Positions 10,635 to 19,196 of a stretch of 64,000 nt of DNA are shown one piece after another. The position numbers and the translations under genes were made by a program. The stretch comes from Lonsdalea populi. Its GTDB lineage: Bacteria; Pseudomonadota; Gammaproteobacteria; Enterobacterales; Enterobacteriaceae. Location of the stretch: positions 1,240,001 through 1,304,000 of the forward strand of contig NZ_CP065534.1 in NCBI RefSeq assembly GCF_015999465.1, written 5' to 3'. The notes under the pieces are model-generated. The model was not told the origin of the DNA, did not search any database, and was given only the letters and a program-made list of their open reading frames with translations. The stretch's first letter is position 1. Each line of letters starts with the position of its first letter.

Positions 10635-10927
10635 TGAGTCAGTTTATCCATCGTCTGTACTGCACCATGGACAAGGGGCCATTGCGGGCCCTTTCCCTAA
10701 TCATGGCCCTGCTGCTGGCGGGATGCGTTTTTTGGGACCCTACCCGCTTTGCGGCGAAAACCAGCACGCTGGCAGTCTGGCAGGCGTTCGTCCTGATGTG
10801 GGCGATCTGCGCGGGCGTGATTCACGGGATGGGATTTAGACCGCAGCGCCTGCGCTGGAAGGCTTTTTCCTCGCCCTTGCCCGCGGCCATCATTTTGGCC
10901 GCCGGCCTGTACTATTTTTTCCGGTAA
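10634..10927 (+). CDS. ybgE: Cyd operon protein YbgE
   Basis: YbgE is a small inner-membrane protein of unknown biochemical role, encoded in cyd operons and linked to the bd oxidase. The 97 residues match E. coli in length. It has three predicted membrane segments (about residues 18–34, 48–66 and 78–95) and the conserved DKGPLRALSxxMALLLAGC and GFRPQ segments. The ATG at 10634 overlaps the cydX stop. A GTG three bases upstream is possible but less likely. A terminator-like hairpin follows. Confidence 0.92.
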   Translation: MSQFIHRLYCTMDKGPLRALSLIMALLLAGCVFWDPTRFAAKTSTLAVWQAFVLMWAICAGVIHGMGFRPQRLRWKAFSSPLPAAIILAAGLYYFFR

Positions 10928-10949
10928 TCTTCGCGTTAAATCCCTTGCC

Positions 10950-10979
10950 ATGTGGGCCGTTTCTGGCTCACATTTATTT
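10950..10979 (+). terminator. Terminator-like hairpin after the cyd operon
   Basis: The arms ATGTGGGCC and GGCTCACAT (one G-U pair) enclose a six-base loop, 22 bp after ybgE, followed by TTATTTA. It separates the cyd operon from ybgC-tol. Confidence 0.6.
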
Positions 10980-11068
10980 ACCAGCCTGTACATTCTCCCC
11001 ATTCCAAACCACAATTCTCTTGCGTATAGTAGCCTAAGTTTTATTGGCACTAATTGCTGGAATATAAA

Positions 11069-11473
11069 GTGAGTAATCAAGTGTTCTGCTGGCCCATTCG
11101 CATCTATTATGAAGATACTGATGCTGGCGGCGTTGTTTATCACGCGCGCTATGCTGCGTTTTATGAAAGAGCTCGCACGGAAATGCTGCGTAAACATGGT
11201 ATTCATCAACAACAACTGATGGAGCAAAGTCTTTCCTTCGTCGTATGTAAGTTGACGATAGAGTACTTCTCTTCCGCGCGCCTTGATGATGTATTGGAAG
11301 TGCAAAGCGAGATTGTTTCGGTTCGCAGAGCGTCCATGACGTTTGTGCAGCGCATTCTCAATTCCCAGGGTGAAGTGATGAGCCAGGCCGAAGTTTTGAT
11401 CGCATGCATCGACCCACATCAAATGAAGCCGATTGCGCTTCCTAAGTCTTTTGTCGCGGAGTTTAAGCAGTGA
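11069..11473 (+). CDS. ybgC: Acyl-CoA thioesterase YbgC (Tol-Pal system associated)
   Basis: This hot-dog-fold thioesterase acts on short acyl-CoA or acyl-ACP thioesters and is always found at the head of the tol-pal cluster. The motif [16 protein letters not shown] near residues 13–28 holds the catalytic Asp. I chose the GTG at 11069 because it gives 134 residues, the E. coli length, with the N-terminus [18 protein letters not shown]. An in-frame TTG at 11054 would add five residues. The stop overlaps the tolQ GTG by four bases, so the genes are coupled. Confidence 0.93.
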   Translation: MSNQVFCWPIRIYYEDTDAGGVVYHARYAAFYERARTEMLRKHGIHQQQLMEQSLSFVVCKLTIEYFSSARLDDVLEVQSEIVSVRRASMTFVQRILNSQGEVMSQAEVLIACIDPHQMKPIALPKSFVAEFKQ

Positions 11474-12156
11474 CTGACATGAATATTCTTGATTTGTTTC
11501 TGAAGGCTGGCCTTCTGGTGAAACTTATCATGTTGATTTTAATCGGTTTTTCCATCACGTCTTGGGCGATAATCATACAGCGCACCCGCATCCTCAACGC
11601 AGCGACCCGTGATGCTGAAGCGTTCGAAGACAAATTTTGGTCGGGCATCGAACTCTCCCGCTTGTATCAGGAGAGCCAGACGCGGCGCGAAACCCTGTCT
11701 GGGACAGAGCAAATCTTCTATGCCGGATTCAAAGAATTTGCCCGGCTGCATCGCGCCAACCATCATGCGCCCGAGGCGGCGGTTGAAGGTTCCTCGCGTG
11801 CAATGCGCATTTCGATGAATCGGGAACTTGAAACGTTGGAAACTCACATTCCTTTCCTTGGAACAGTCGGTTCCATTAGTCCTTACATCGGTCTGTTCGG
11901 TACGGTGTGGGGGATTATGCACGCTTTTATCGCGTTAGGGGCCGTTAAGCAGGCGACATTGCAGATGGTCGCGCCGGGGATCGCCGAAGCGTTGATTGCC
12001 ACGGCTATCGGCCTTTTCGCCGCTATTCCAGCTGTTATGGCCTACAACCGCCTCAACCAACGCGTTAACAAACTGGAACAGAACTACGATAACTTCACGG
12101 AAGAATTTGTTGCCATCCTGCATCGTCAGGCGTTCTCCAGCGATAGTAACCGTTAA
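11470..12156 (+). CDS. tolQ: Tol-Pal system proton channel subunit TolQ
   Basis: TolQ forms, with TolR, the proton-driven inner-membrane motor that energises TolA and helps the outer membrane constrict at division. It has 228 residues against 230 in E. coli. There are three membrane segments (about residues 15–35, 135–160 and 170–190), with the conserved [20 protein letters not shown] region beginning the second. The GTG start overlaps the ybgC stop (GTGA), as in E. coli. Confidence 0.97.
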   Translation: MTDMNILDLFLKAGLLVKLIMLILIGFSITSWAIIIQRTRILNAATRDAEAFEDKFWSGIELSRLYQESQTRRETLSGTEQIFYAGFKEFARLHRANHHAPEAAVEGSSRAMRISMNRELETLETHIPFLGTVGSISPYIGLFGTVWGIMHAFIALGAVKQATLQMVAPGIAEALIATAIGLFAAIPAVMAYNRLNQRVNKLEQNYDNFTEEFVAILHRQAFSSDSNR

Positions 12157-12168
12157 TCAGGAGAGAGC

Positions 12169-12594
12169 ATGGCACGTGTACGTCGAGGTCGTCGGGAACT
12201 GAAGTCCGAGATCAATATCGTCCCCTTGCTGGATGTGCTGTTGGTGCTGCTGCTGATATTCATGGCGACGGCGCCGATTATCACGCAAAGCGTTGAGGTG
12301 GATCTGCCAGATGCCACGGATTCCAAAAACGTTTCCAGCGATGATAATCCGCCTGTGATTGTTGAGGTATCGGGCATCGGCCGCTATAGCCTGGTGGTCG
12401 ATCATAACCGTATGGAGCAACTGCCGGCAGAGCAGGTGGTGGCTGAAGCGCAGTCTCGCCTTAGCGCCAATCCGAAAACGGTGTTCCTGATCGGAGGCGC
12501 TAAGGAAGTCCCCTACGACGAAATCATCAAAGCGCTTAATTTACTCCATCAGGCCGGTGTGAAATCCGTGGGTCTGATGACGCAACCGATTTGA
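12169..12594 (+). CDS. tolR: Tol-Pal system protein TolR
   Basis: TolR is the ExbD-family partner of TolQ, with one membrane segment and a periplasmic domain that contacts peptidoglycan. It has 141 residues. The essential aspartate is in NIVPLLDVLLVLLLIF (about residue 23). The basic N-terminus (RVRRGRRELKSE) is cytoplasmic. A GGAGAG ribosome site precedes the ATG, 12 bp after tolQ. Confidence 0.96.
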   Translation: MARVRRGRRELKSEINIVPLLDVLLVLLLIFMATAPIITQSVEVDLPDATDSKNVSSDDNPPVIVEVSGIGRYSLVVDHNRMEQLPAEQVVAEAQSRLSANPKTVFLIGGAKEVPYDEIIKALNLLHQAGVKSVGLMTQPI

Positions 12595-12650
12595 GCCGGT
12601 AAACAGAGTATGAGTGATCTATTTGGCCACACTGTATTTGGGAATGACTT

Positions 12651-13757
12651 GTGCTAAAGGGAAACGGACAAAACGATAAGCTAAAACGGGCTTTGATTAT
12701 CTCAGCCGTTTTGCACGTCATTTTGATTGCGCTGCTAATTGTGAGCTCCTTGCACCAGTCAATGGACGCCAGCAATGGCGGCGGAGGCGGGTCTGCTATC
12801 GATGCCGTGATGGTCGATCCCGGCGCAGTTGCGGAACAATACAATCGTCAGCAGCAGCAACAAAGCGATGCGCAGCGCGCTGCACAGTTGCGTCAGAAGC
12901 AAGCCGACCAGCAGACGAAAGAGCTACAGGAAAAACAGGCTGCGGAACAACAGCGCCTGAAGGAGCTGGAAAAAGAGCGCCTGCAAGCGCAGGAAGAAGC
13001 TAAAAAACAGGCGCAAGTGCAAGAACAGCAGCGTAAGCAGGCTGAAGAAGCGGCGCAGCAGGCTAAAGAACAGCAGAAACAAGCCGAGGCAGCGGCGGCG
13101 AAAGCCAAAGCTGACGCCGAGCAACAGGCTAAAGCAGCCGCGGCGAAAAAGCAGGCGGAAGAGGAGGCCAAGAAACAGGCTGCTGCAGACGCGAAGAAAA
13201 AGGCTGAACAGGAAGCGAAGACTAAAGCGGCAGAAGTGGCTAAAGAGAAAGCCGCGGCTGACGCTAAAGCAGCCGCGGATGCTGCCAAGAAAGCGGAAGC
13301 CGCAGCAGCCAAAAAAGCGGCTGACGACAAGAAAAAGGCTGCAGCGGCTGAAGCTGCCAAACAGGACAGCGAAGTGGACGATCTACTCGGTGGACTGTCG
13401 TCGGATAAAAATGCCCCAAAATCAGGCTCTACGGCGAGTAGCGGTGGCGCAGCAGGCGCAGGTAACAATAAGAAAAGCGGGGCGTCAGGGGCTGCGTTAG
13501 ATAGCTATGGCAGTCAGATTAGAACCGCCATACAGAGTAAGTTTTACGATTGGGAATCCTATAAAGGTCGGACGTGTACGCTGCGCGTCAAACTGGCGCA
13601 GGATGGTTTGCTAATCGATGTCACTACCGAAGGTGGCGATCCTGCTCTGTGTCAGGCTGCAATTGCTGCAGCCAAGCAGGCCAGAATTCCTAAACCGCCG
13701 AGCAGTGAAGTGTATGAAGCATTCAAGAATGCCCCGATAGACTTTAAGCCGCAGTAA
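12651..13757 (+). CDS. tolA: Tol-Pal system protein TolA
   Basis: TolA spans from the inner membrane to Pal and TolB in the outer membrane. It has an N-terminal anchor (about residues 13–33, ending in the family SxxxH region), a Gly-rich hinge (GGGGGS), and a long Ala/Lys/Gln/Glu-rich helix (about residues 65–245). The globular C-terminal domain carries two cysteines (RTCTLRV and ALCQAA). It has 368 residues against 421 in E. coli. The difference lies in the helical repeat region, which varies between genera. The start is GTG, behind GGGAA. The helix-coding DNA is internally repetitive (GCNAAR codons), which produces a Ser/Ala-rich shadow frame on the other strand. Confidence 0.95.
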   Translation: MLKGNGQNDKLKRALIISAVLHVILIALLIVSSLHQSMDASNGGGGGSAIDAVMVDPGAVAEQYNRQQQQQSDAQRAAQLRQKQADQQTKELQEKQAAEQQRLKELEKERLQAQEEAKKQAQVQEQQRKQAEEAAQQAKEQQKQAEAAAAKAKADAEQQAKAAAAKKQAEEEAKKQAAADAKKKAEQEAKTKAAEVAKEKAAADAKAAADAAKKAEAAAAKKAADDKKKAAAAEAAKQDSEVDDLLGGLSSDKNAPKSGSTASSGGAAGAGNNKKSGASGAALDSYGSQIRTAIQSKFYDWESYKGRTCTLRVKLAQDGLLIDVTTEGGDPALCQAAIAAAKQARIPKPPSSEVYEAFKNAPIDFKPQ

Positions 13758-13893
13758 ATCCGCCTAAAGTCGAGAGTGGGGGTTAAGATTATGACTATGG
13801 TCGACAGACCTGATAATCGTGTTTTGTTGGCATTGGTTTTGTTCACATTCTGCTAATTTATCGCAGGTTAAACGCCTGGATAAGGGAGATGAA

Positions 13894-15183
13894 ATGAAGC
13901 AGGCATTTAAAGTTGCATTAAGTTTTTTGATGCTGTGGGCGGCAGTGCTCCACGCGGAAGTGCGCATTGAAATCACCCAGGGGGTCGACTCCGCTCGTCC
14001 GATCGGCGTGGTTCCGTTCAAATGGGCGGGTCCCGGCGCCGCACCGGAAGAAATCGCGGATATTGTCGGCGCGGATTTGCGCAACAGCGGTAAATTCAAT
14101 CCTATCGATCCTGCTCGTATGCCGCAGCAACCGGGCAGCGTGGTGGAAGTGACGCCTGCGGCCTGGACTGCGTTGGGCATTGATGCGGTTGTAGTCGGGC
14201 AGGTTCAGCCAAGCGCAGATGGTTACGTTATTTCTTATCAACTGGTAGACACCTCGGGCAACGCAGGCAGCGTGCTGGCGCAGAATCAGTTTAAGGTCAC
14301 CAAGCAATGGCTGCGTTATGCGGCGCATACCGCCAGCGATGAAGTTTTCGAGAAACTGACCGGTATCAAAGGCGCATTCCGCACGCGCATCGCTTATGTG
14401 GTTCAAACCAATGGCGGCCAATATCCGTATGAACTTCGGGTGGCGGATTATGACGGGCACAATCAGCTCCCCGTGCATCGCTCACCGCAGCCTCTAATGT
14501 CACCAGCGTGGTCACCCGACGGTACCAAATTGGCTTACGTTACCTTTGAAAGCGGCCGTTCCGCGCTGGTTGTGCAGACGCTGGCCAATGGCGCGATCAA
14601 ACAGGTTGCCTCATTCCCACGTCACAACGGCGCTCCGTCCTTCTCTCCGGACGGCAGCAAACTGGCTTTTGCGCTGTCCAAAAGCGGCAGCCTGAATCTT
14701 TACGTAATGAATCTGGGCTCTGGGCAGATTTCTCAGGTTACCGATGGACGCAGCAATAACACGGAGCCTACCTGGTTCCCGGATAGTCAGACACTCGCCT
14801 ATACTTCCGATCAGGCGGGGCGTCCGCAGGTGTACAAAATCAATGTCAACGGCGGCGCGCCTCAGCGCCTGACCTGGGAAGGTGCCCAGAATCAGGACGC
14901 GGATGTCAGCGGCGACGGTAAATTTCTGGTGATGGTAAGCTCTAATAGCGGAGTGCAGCATATCGCCAAACAAGATCTGGTAACGGGTGCCGTTCAAGTA
15001 TTGACGGACACGTTCCTGGACGAAACGCCAAGCGTTGCGCCTAACGGCACCATGGTAATCTACAGTTCCAAACAGGGGATGGGATCCGTGCTGCAGCTGG
15101 TTTCGACTGATGGCCGTTTCAAAGCGCGTCTTCCGGCAACTGATGGTCAGGTAAAATTCCCTGCCTGGTCGCCGTATCTCTAA
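13894..15183 (+). CDS. tolB: Tol-Pal system beta-propeller protein TolB
   Basis: TolB is a periplasmic protein that binds Pal and TolA and gates Pal's grip on peptidoglycan. The ATG at 13894 follows AGGGAG and starts a signal peptide (about 21 residues, cleaved after VLHA), giving 429 residues in all, close to the E. coli 430. An N-terminal domain precedes a six-bladed propeller with repeated WSPDG/FSPDG motifs (about residues 200–430). It ends KFPAWSPYL. An upstream in-frame ATG at 13819 lacks a ribosome site and would bury the signal peptide. Confidence 0.97.
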   Translation: MKQAFKVALSFLMLWAAVLHAEVRIEITQGVDSARPIGVVPFKWAGPGAAPEEIADIVGADLRNSGKFNPIDPARMPQQPGSVVEVTPAAWTALGIDAVVVGQVQPSADGYVISYQLVDTSGNAGSVLAQNQFKVTKQWLRYAAHTASDEVFEKLTGIKGAFRTRIAYVVQTNGGQYPYELRVADYDGHNQLPVHRSPQPLMSPAWSPDGTKLAYVTFESGRSALVVQTLANGAIKQVASFPRHNGAPSFSPDGSKLAFALSKSGSLNLYVMNLGSGQISQVTDGRSNNTEPTWFPDSQTLAYTSDQAGRPQVYKINVNGGAPQRLTWEGAQNQDADVSGDGKFLVMVSSNSGVQHIAKQDLVTGAVQVLTDTFLDETPSVAPNGTMVIYSSKQGMGSVLQLVSTDGRFKARLPATDGQVKFPAWSPYL

Positions 15184-15222
15184 ATGCAAATATCTATGAT
15201 AACCTTTTGAAAGGACATAAAA

Positions 15223-15738
15223 ATGCAATTCAATAAAGTGCTGAAAGGCCTGATGTTGGCTCTGCCGGTGCTGGCTGTTGCCGCGTGTAGCTCTAACAAA
15301 CATGCTAACAACGACCAATCTTCTGAGAATGGCGTCGGCGTTGGCAGCGGTATGGAAAACGGCGGCAACATGTCTTCCTCTGAGCAGGCTCGCCTGCAGA
15401 TGCAGGAACTGCAACGCAACAACATCGTTTACTTCGATCTGGACAAGTATGACATCCGTTCAGATTTCGCTCAGATGCTGGACTCCCATGCCGCGTTCCT
15501 GCGTAGCAACCCGTCTTACAAAGTGACCATTGAAGGTCATGCGGATGAACGTGGTACGCCGGAGTACAACATTGCGCTGGGCGAGCGTCGAGCGAATGCC
15601 GTGCAGATGTATCTGCAGGGCAAAGGGGTTTCTTCCGACCAGATCTCTATCGTTTCTTACGGTAAAGAAAAACCTGCGGTTCTGGGTCATGACGAAGCTG
15701 CTTACTCTAAAAACCGTCGTGCCGTTCTGGTCTACTAA
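15223..15738 (+). CDS. pal: Peptidoglycan-associated lipoprotein Pal
   Basis: Pal is an outer-membrane lipoprotein that holds the outer membrane to peptidoglycan and is recruited to the septum by Tol. Its lipobox LAVAAC places the acylated cysteine at residue 22. A flexible Ser/Asn/Gly-rich linker leads to an OmpA-like domain (about residues 65–171) with YFDLDKYDI, the GHADERGT peptidoglycan-binding motif and NRRAVLVY at the end. The 171 residues compare with 173 in E. coli. An AAAGGA site precedes the ATG, 39 bp after tolB. Confidence 0.97.
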   Translation: MQFNKVLKGLMLALPVLAVAACSSNKHANNDQSSENGVGVGSGMENGGNMSSSEQARLQMQELQRNNIVYFDLDKYDIRSDFAQMLDSHAAFLRSNPSYKVTIEGHADERGTPEYNIALGERRANAVQMYLQGKGVSSDQISIVSYGKEKPAVLGHDEAAYSKNRRAVLVY

Positions 15739-15747
15739 GAGTATTGC

Positions 15748-16521
15748 ATGAACAGTAACTTCAGACCTTACCTTCTAAGTCTGTCGTTACTGGTTGGCGT
15801 AGCGGCCCCCTGGGTCGCTACCGCCCAAGCGCCAATCAGTAATGCCGGCTCAGGCTCGGTGGAAGATCGAGTCACTCAACTGGAGCGAATCTCAAACGCT
15901 CACAGCCAGCTTTTAACCCAACTTCAGCAACAGCTCTCCGACAACCAGCGCGATATCGACAGCCTGCGTGGTCAGATTCAGGAAAGTCAGTATCAGCTCA
16001 ATCAAGTCGTAGAGCGTCAGAAACAGATCTACCAGCAAATAGACAGCCTAAGCTCTCAGGGCGCGCAAACGCCTTCTCCTGCGGCCTCAGACGCTAACCA
16101 TTCCCCTGCGGCGAGTCACGCTGCTCCGACCGCGCCTGTCAGCACAGGAGACGCTAATAGCGATTACAATGCCGCTGTGGCGCTGGTGCTTGAAAAAAAG
16201 CAGTATGATCAGGCTATTGTTGCGTTGCAGAGCTTCGTTAAGAAATATCCTGATTCCGCTTATCAGCCTAATGCCAACTATTGGCTGGGGCAGTTGAACT
16301 ACAACAAAGGTAAGAAAGACGACGCGGCCTACTATTTCGCCAATGTCGTGAAAAACTACCCTAAATCTCCCAAAGCATCTGAAGCCTTGTACAAGGTTGG
16401 GGTGATCATGCAGGAGAAAGGGCAGCCTGATAAGGCCCAGGCGGTCTATCGTCAGGTGGTCAAGATGTATCCAAACACTGAAAGTGCCAAACTGGCGCAG
16501 AAATCTTTGTCGCACTCGTAA
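15748..16521 (+). CDS. cpoB: Cell division coordinator CpoB
   Basis: CpoB is a periplasmic TPR protein that links Tol function to PBP1B-driven septal peptidoglycan synthesis. It has an N-terminal signal peptide (about 26 residues, ending ATA), a coiled coil (about residues 38–100, rich in Gln and Leu) that trimerises the protein in E. coli, a Pro/Ala/Ser linker, and TPR repeats from about residue 130 (DYNAAVALVLEKKQYDQAI). It has 257 residues against 263 in E. coli. It is the last gene of the tol-pal cluster, 9 bp after pal. Confidence 0.94.
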   Translation: MNSNFRPYLLSLSLLVGVAAPWVATAQAPISNAGSGSVEDRVTQLERISNAHSQLLTQLQQQLSDNQRDIDSLRGQIQESQYQLNQVVERQKQIYQQIDSLSSQGAQTPSPAASDANHSPAASHAAPTAPVSTGDANSDYNAAVALVLEKKQYDQAIVALQSFVKKYPDSAYQPNANYWLGQLNYNKGKKDDAAYYFANVVKNYPKSPKASEALYKVGVIMQEKGQPDKAQAVYRQVVKMYPNTESAKLAQKSLSHS

Positions 16522-16533
16522 TTTCTACGATAA

Positions 16534-16575
16534 GGCGCAAAATTCGCTCAAAATGAGCGGTTTTTGCGCCTATTT
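16534..16575 (+). terminator. Terminator after cpoB
   Basis: An outer stem GGCGCAAAA / TTTTGCGCC and an inner stem CGCTCA / TGAGCG form one long hairpin 12 bp after cpoB, followed by TATTTGTTT. Confidence 0.8.
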
Positions 16576-16617
16576 GTTTGAGTTGTAATCAGTTAAACGT
16601 TTTTTTTATAAAATAGG

Positions 16618-16645
16618 TTGCGTGGAAAAATTATCACAGTAATAT
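16618..16645 (+). promoter_or_regulatory. Probable promoter of the tRNA-Lys genes
   Basis: A TTGCGT −35 element is separated by 16 bp from TAATAT, followed by a GC-rich discriminator (GCCGCCG). This layout is typical of stringently controlled stable-RNA promoters. It lies about 50 bp before the first tRNA. Confidence 0.55.
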
Positions 16646-16695
16646 ATGCCGCCGTTGCTAGGGCGATGGCAAATCGCTGAAGTGATGTGGAAATT

Positions 16696-16771
16696 GGGTC
16701 GTTAGCTCAGTTGGTAGAGCAGTTGACTTTTAATCAATTGGTCGCAGGTTCGAATCCTGCACGACCCACCA
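16696..16771 (+). tRNA. tRNA-Lys (UUU), first copy
   Basis: This is a 76-base tRNA with an acceptor stem GGGTCGT / ACGACCC, encoded CCA, D-loop AGCTCAGTTGGTAGAGC, anticodon TTT in GACTTTTAATC and T-arm GGTTCGAATCC. It is the same as the E. coli lysine tRNA as I recall it. It sits where E. coli has the lysT-valT-lysW cluster, but no valine tRNA is present here. Confidence 0.98.
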
Positions 16772-16807
16772 TTTTCCAGCGCTACATCTTGCAGTACTCC
16801 GCAGTGC

Positions 16808-16883
16808 GGGTCGTTAGCTCAGTTGGTAGAGCAGTTGACTTTTAATCAATTGGTCGCAGGTTCGAATCCTGCACGACCCACCA
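16808..16883 (+). tRNA. tRNA-Lys (UUU), second copy
   Basis: This gene is identical over all 76 bases to the first copy, including the encoded CCA, and lies 36 bp behind it, so the two are probably processed from one transcript. No clear U-rich terminator follows. Confidence 0.98.
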
Positions 16884-16919
16884 TCTCAAGTTGGTCTTCA
16901 ATCTAAAACAAATACATAT

Positions 16920-17060
16920 AAATTCTTATATTGCACGTGTCGTGCGGGTGAGAACCTGCGCTCAGGTTCGAGTCGAGCGTAGCGAGACAACAACGCGCAG
17001 CGTTGGCCCGAAGGACGAGGCCATAGGCCGAGTACATTACCGGCCGAATACTGCCAGCAC
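16920..17060. repeat. Palindrome-rich, repeat-like element after the tRNA pair
   Basis: This GC-rich block is set in AT-rich flanks. It holds CAACGC-GCA-GCGTTG, paired GGCC arms around CCGAAGGACGA, and a GTTCGAGTC string like a tRNA T-arm. It has no reading frame of note. The look is that of a dispersed, palindromic element or a decayed tRNA tail. I cannot confirm other copies within this window. Confidence 0.35.
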
Positions 17061-17182
17061 TTCGCCATAGCGAGAAGCAGCACTCCGTTTATCGTTATCA
17101 ATCCCATGTTTTTTAATAAATTAAACTCAACTGCAATTTATACCGCATTAAGGCGGAATTAATTGGTGTGAAGGGATGACTT

Positions 17183-17200
17183 TGTTTAGTATATGAAACA
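17183..17200 (+). promoter_or_regulatory. Candidate NadR operator before pnuC
   Basis: TGTTTA, six bases, then GAAACA. The NadR operator consensus is TGTTTA-N6-TAAACA, so 11 of 12 conserved positions match. It lies 64 bp before the pnuC start. NadR represses NAD synthesis and nicotinamide-riboside uptake genes, which fits pnuC. Confidence 0.6.
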
Positions 17201-17263
17201 CTGTCTGGCTCTATGGTCAGATACTATGACGATAGCGTGTTTTTAGGGTCAGACGAGGTGAAG

Positions 17264-17989
17264 ATGGATTTTTTCAGCACGAGCAATATTTTGGTTCATA
17301 TCCCTATAGGAATGAATGGTTATGACCTCTCATGGGTTGAAGCCTCAGGAACTTTATTCGGTTTACTGTGTATCTGGTTAGCCAGCCTCGAGAAGACGAG
17401 CAATTATCTTTTCGGACTGATCAACGTCACTTTGTTTGCACTGATTTTCTTCCAGATTCAGCTCTATGCCAGTCTGTTGCTGCAGATCTTTTTCTTTGGT
17501 GCGAATATCTATGGCTGGTATGCCTGGAGCCGTAAGACCAGCGCCGACGAATCCGAGCTGCACATACGCTGGTTGTCTTTGCCGCAGGCACTGGGGTGGG
17601 GAATCGTCTGCATCGTTGCTATCGGTCTGATGACGGTTTATATCGACGCACTCTTTGCGCTGTTGACCGATATTACCGTGATACTGATGAAAGTCATCGG
17701 AATCAGCGTAGAGCGGCCTCAACTACAGCCTGATGCCTTTCCTTTCTGGGATTCAACTATGACCGTGTTGTCCATCGTGGCGATGATCCTGATGACGCGG
17801 AAATACGTTGAAAACTGGCTGGTGTGGGTAGTCATTGATGTTATTAGCGTGGTGATCTTTGCCTACCAGGGCGTGTACGCGATGTCGCTGCAATACGCCG
17901 TCTTGACGTTGATAGCGCTTAACGGCTCCTGGCTGTGGATAAAGGGCGCACGTGAGAATCAGTCACGTCCTCTGGCCCGAACCCGCTAG
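17264..17989 (+). CDS. pnuC: Nicotinamide riboside transporter PnuC
   Basis: PnuC is an inner-membrane facilitator for nicotinamide riboside, which NadR then phosphorylates to trap it. From the ATG at 17264 (behind GAGGTGA) there are 241 residues (E. coli 239) and about seven membrane segments. Conserved parts include GLLCIWLASLEKxSNY, FGxNIYGWYAW and MTRKYVENWLVW. An in-frame upstream start at 17213 has no ribosome site and would span beyond the family N-terminus. In E. coli nadA directly precedes pnuC; here the tRNA-Lys genes and a spacer do. Confidence 0.95.
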   Translation: MDFFSTSNILVHIPIGMNGYDLSWVEASGTLFGLLCIWLASLEKTSNYLFGLINVTLFALIFFQIQLYASLLLQIFFFGANIYGWYAWSRKTSADESELHIRWLSLPQALGWGIVCIVAIGLMTVYIDALFALLTDITVILMKVIGISVERPQLQPDAFPFWDSTMTVLSIVAMILMTRKYVENWLVWVVIDVISVVIFAYQGVYAMSLQYAVLTLIALNGSWLWIKGARENQSRPLARTR

Positions 17990-18004
17990 CAGCGCTGAGC
18001 GCCA

Positions 18005-18928
18005 TCAGTGGTGATGATGGTGGCGCTCTCCAGCCACTTGCTGAATGTGGCAGTGGCCGTGATTGCAGTGGTGATATTCCATCTGAATGGTCACGTGATC
18101 TATTTGATAATGCTGCAGCAGGTACTCCTGAATTTGTTGCAACAGGGCATCGTGATCGTCAGGGGGCGTCACCTGCGCGTGCAGCGTTAGCAGCGGTTTT
18201 TCGCCGACCTGCCACAAGTGGACATGATGCACGTTCTGCACCGCCGGAATATCGGCTATCAAATCCCGCTTTAACGCTTCGGCATCAATTTGGGCAGGCG
18301 AACCTTCCAGTAACTCATGAAGACTTTCTTTCAGCAATCCCCAGGCGCTGCGTAATATCAGCACCGACACCACCAAAGACAAAATGGGGTCAATCGGCGT
18401 CCAACCGGTCATCATGATAATCAGCGCCGCGATAATCGCGCCGACCGAACCCAGCATATCTCCCAGCACATGCAGAGCCGCTGCTCGAACGTTCATATTT
18501 TTTTCGCCGCTGCCTCGATGTAACAGCCAGAATGCGAGCAGATTAACCAATAGACCGCCGACTGCGATGATCAGCATCGGGACACCTGCCACCGGTTGGG
18601 GATGGCTAAAGCGCTGGAAAGCTTCCCAGCAAATCCATACGGTGATGATAAATAACGCGATGGCATTTACGAAAGCCGCGAGCGTGGTCAGCCGCAGGAA
18701 GCCGAAGGTGTGGTTGGCGGTGGGTCGGCGTGCAGAGAAGCGGACGGCCAGTAAGGCCACCAGTAGCGAGGCGGTATCGGTCAGCATATGTCCGGCGTCC
18801 GCCAGCAGCGCCAGAGAGCCGGACAGCAGCCCACCGACCGTTTCAACCACCATGAAAACGGCGGTGATCGTAAATGCCGCCAGTAGTCGTTGACTATTGT
18901 TCTGTTCGTTAGAGCGAGATTGGGTCAT
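18005..18928 (-). CDS. zitB: Zinc efflux transporter ZitB (cation diffusion facilitator)
   Basis: ZitB is a proton-driven Zn(II) exporter of the inner membrane. It has six membrane segments. The metal-binding HxxxD pairs are in [11 protein letters not shown] (second span) and [10 protein letters not shown] (fifth span). A cytoplasmic C-terminal domain contains [10 protein letters not shown], and the tail is histidine-rich (HHCNHGHCH and a closing run of five His). I chose the ATG at 18928 because AGGA lies nine bases upstream, giving 307 residues (E. coli 313). Starts at 18949 or 19036 are open but longer than the family. The N-terminal His cluster of E. coli ZitB is missing. It is convergent with pnuC and divergent from aroG. 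Confidence 0.93.
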   Translation of the reverse strand: MTQSRSNEQNNSQRLLAAFTITAVFMVVETVGGLLSGSLALLADAGHMLTDTASLLVALLAVRFSARRPTANHTFGFLRLTTLAAFVNAIALFIITVWICWEAFQRFSHPQPVAGVPMLIIAVGGLLVNLLAFWLLHRGSGEKNMNVRAAALHVLGDMLGSVGAIIAALIIMMTGWTPIDPILSLVVSVLILRSAWGLLKESLHELLEGSPAQIDAEALKRDLIADIPAVQNVHHVHLWQVGEKPLLTLHAQVTPPDDHDALLQQIQEYLLQHYQIDHVTIQMEYHHCNHGHCHIQQVAGERHHHHH

Positions 18929-19196
18929 CGAATGGCTTCCTGTTTGCATGCCGGTTTTAACTGTATGTGAAGTGGGGCGATAAAACCAGATAAGCATCGG
19001 GAAAGGGCATTCATTGCTGGCAAGCACCGCAGACACCTGTGTATTCCTCGGTCGAGGGTGAATTATTCAGGGATTTTAGTCATGGGCTTGTTTTATAATG
19101 CGCCATCCATGGCGTTTGTGCTTTTATTTGTGGCTGAGAGGATTGTGGGCAATGACCACAGGCCAAGCTCACCGTTCGGGAATCATTGGGATTACT

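Noticed and set aside
12901..13360. Repeats suggestive of a CRISPR or satellite array
   Set aside because: They are codon-level repeats of the tolA helix, without spacers or fixed unit length.
12893..13468. Ala/Ser-rich open frame on the minus strand
   Set aside because: It is the complement of the repetitive Ala/Lys helix of tolA and has no independent signals.
19020..19196. TyrR box before aroG
   Set aside because: No TGTAAA-N6-TTTACA-like site was found; only isolated TGTG and TTTA strings are present.
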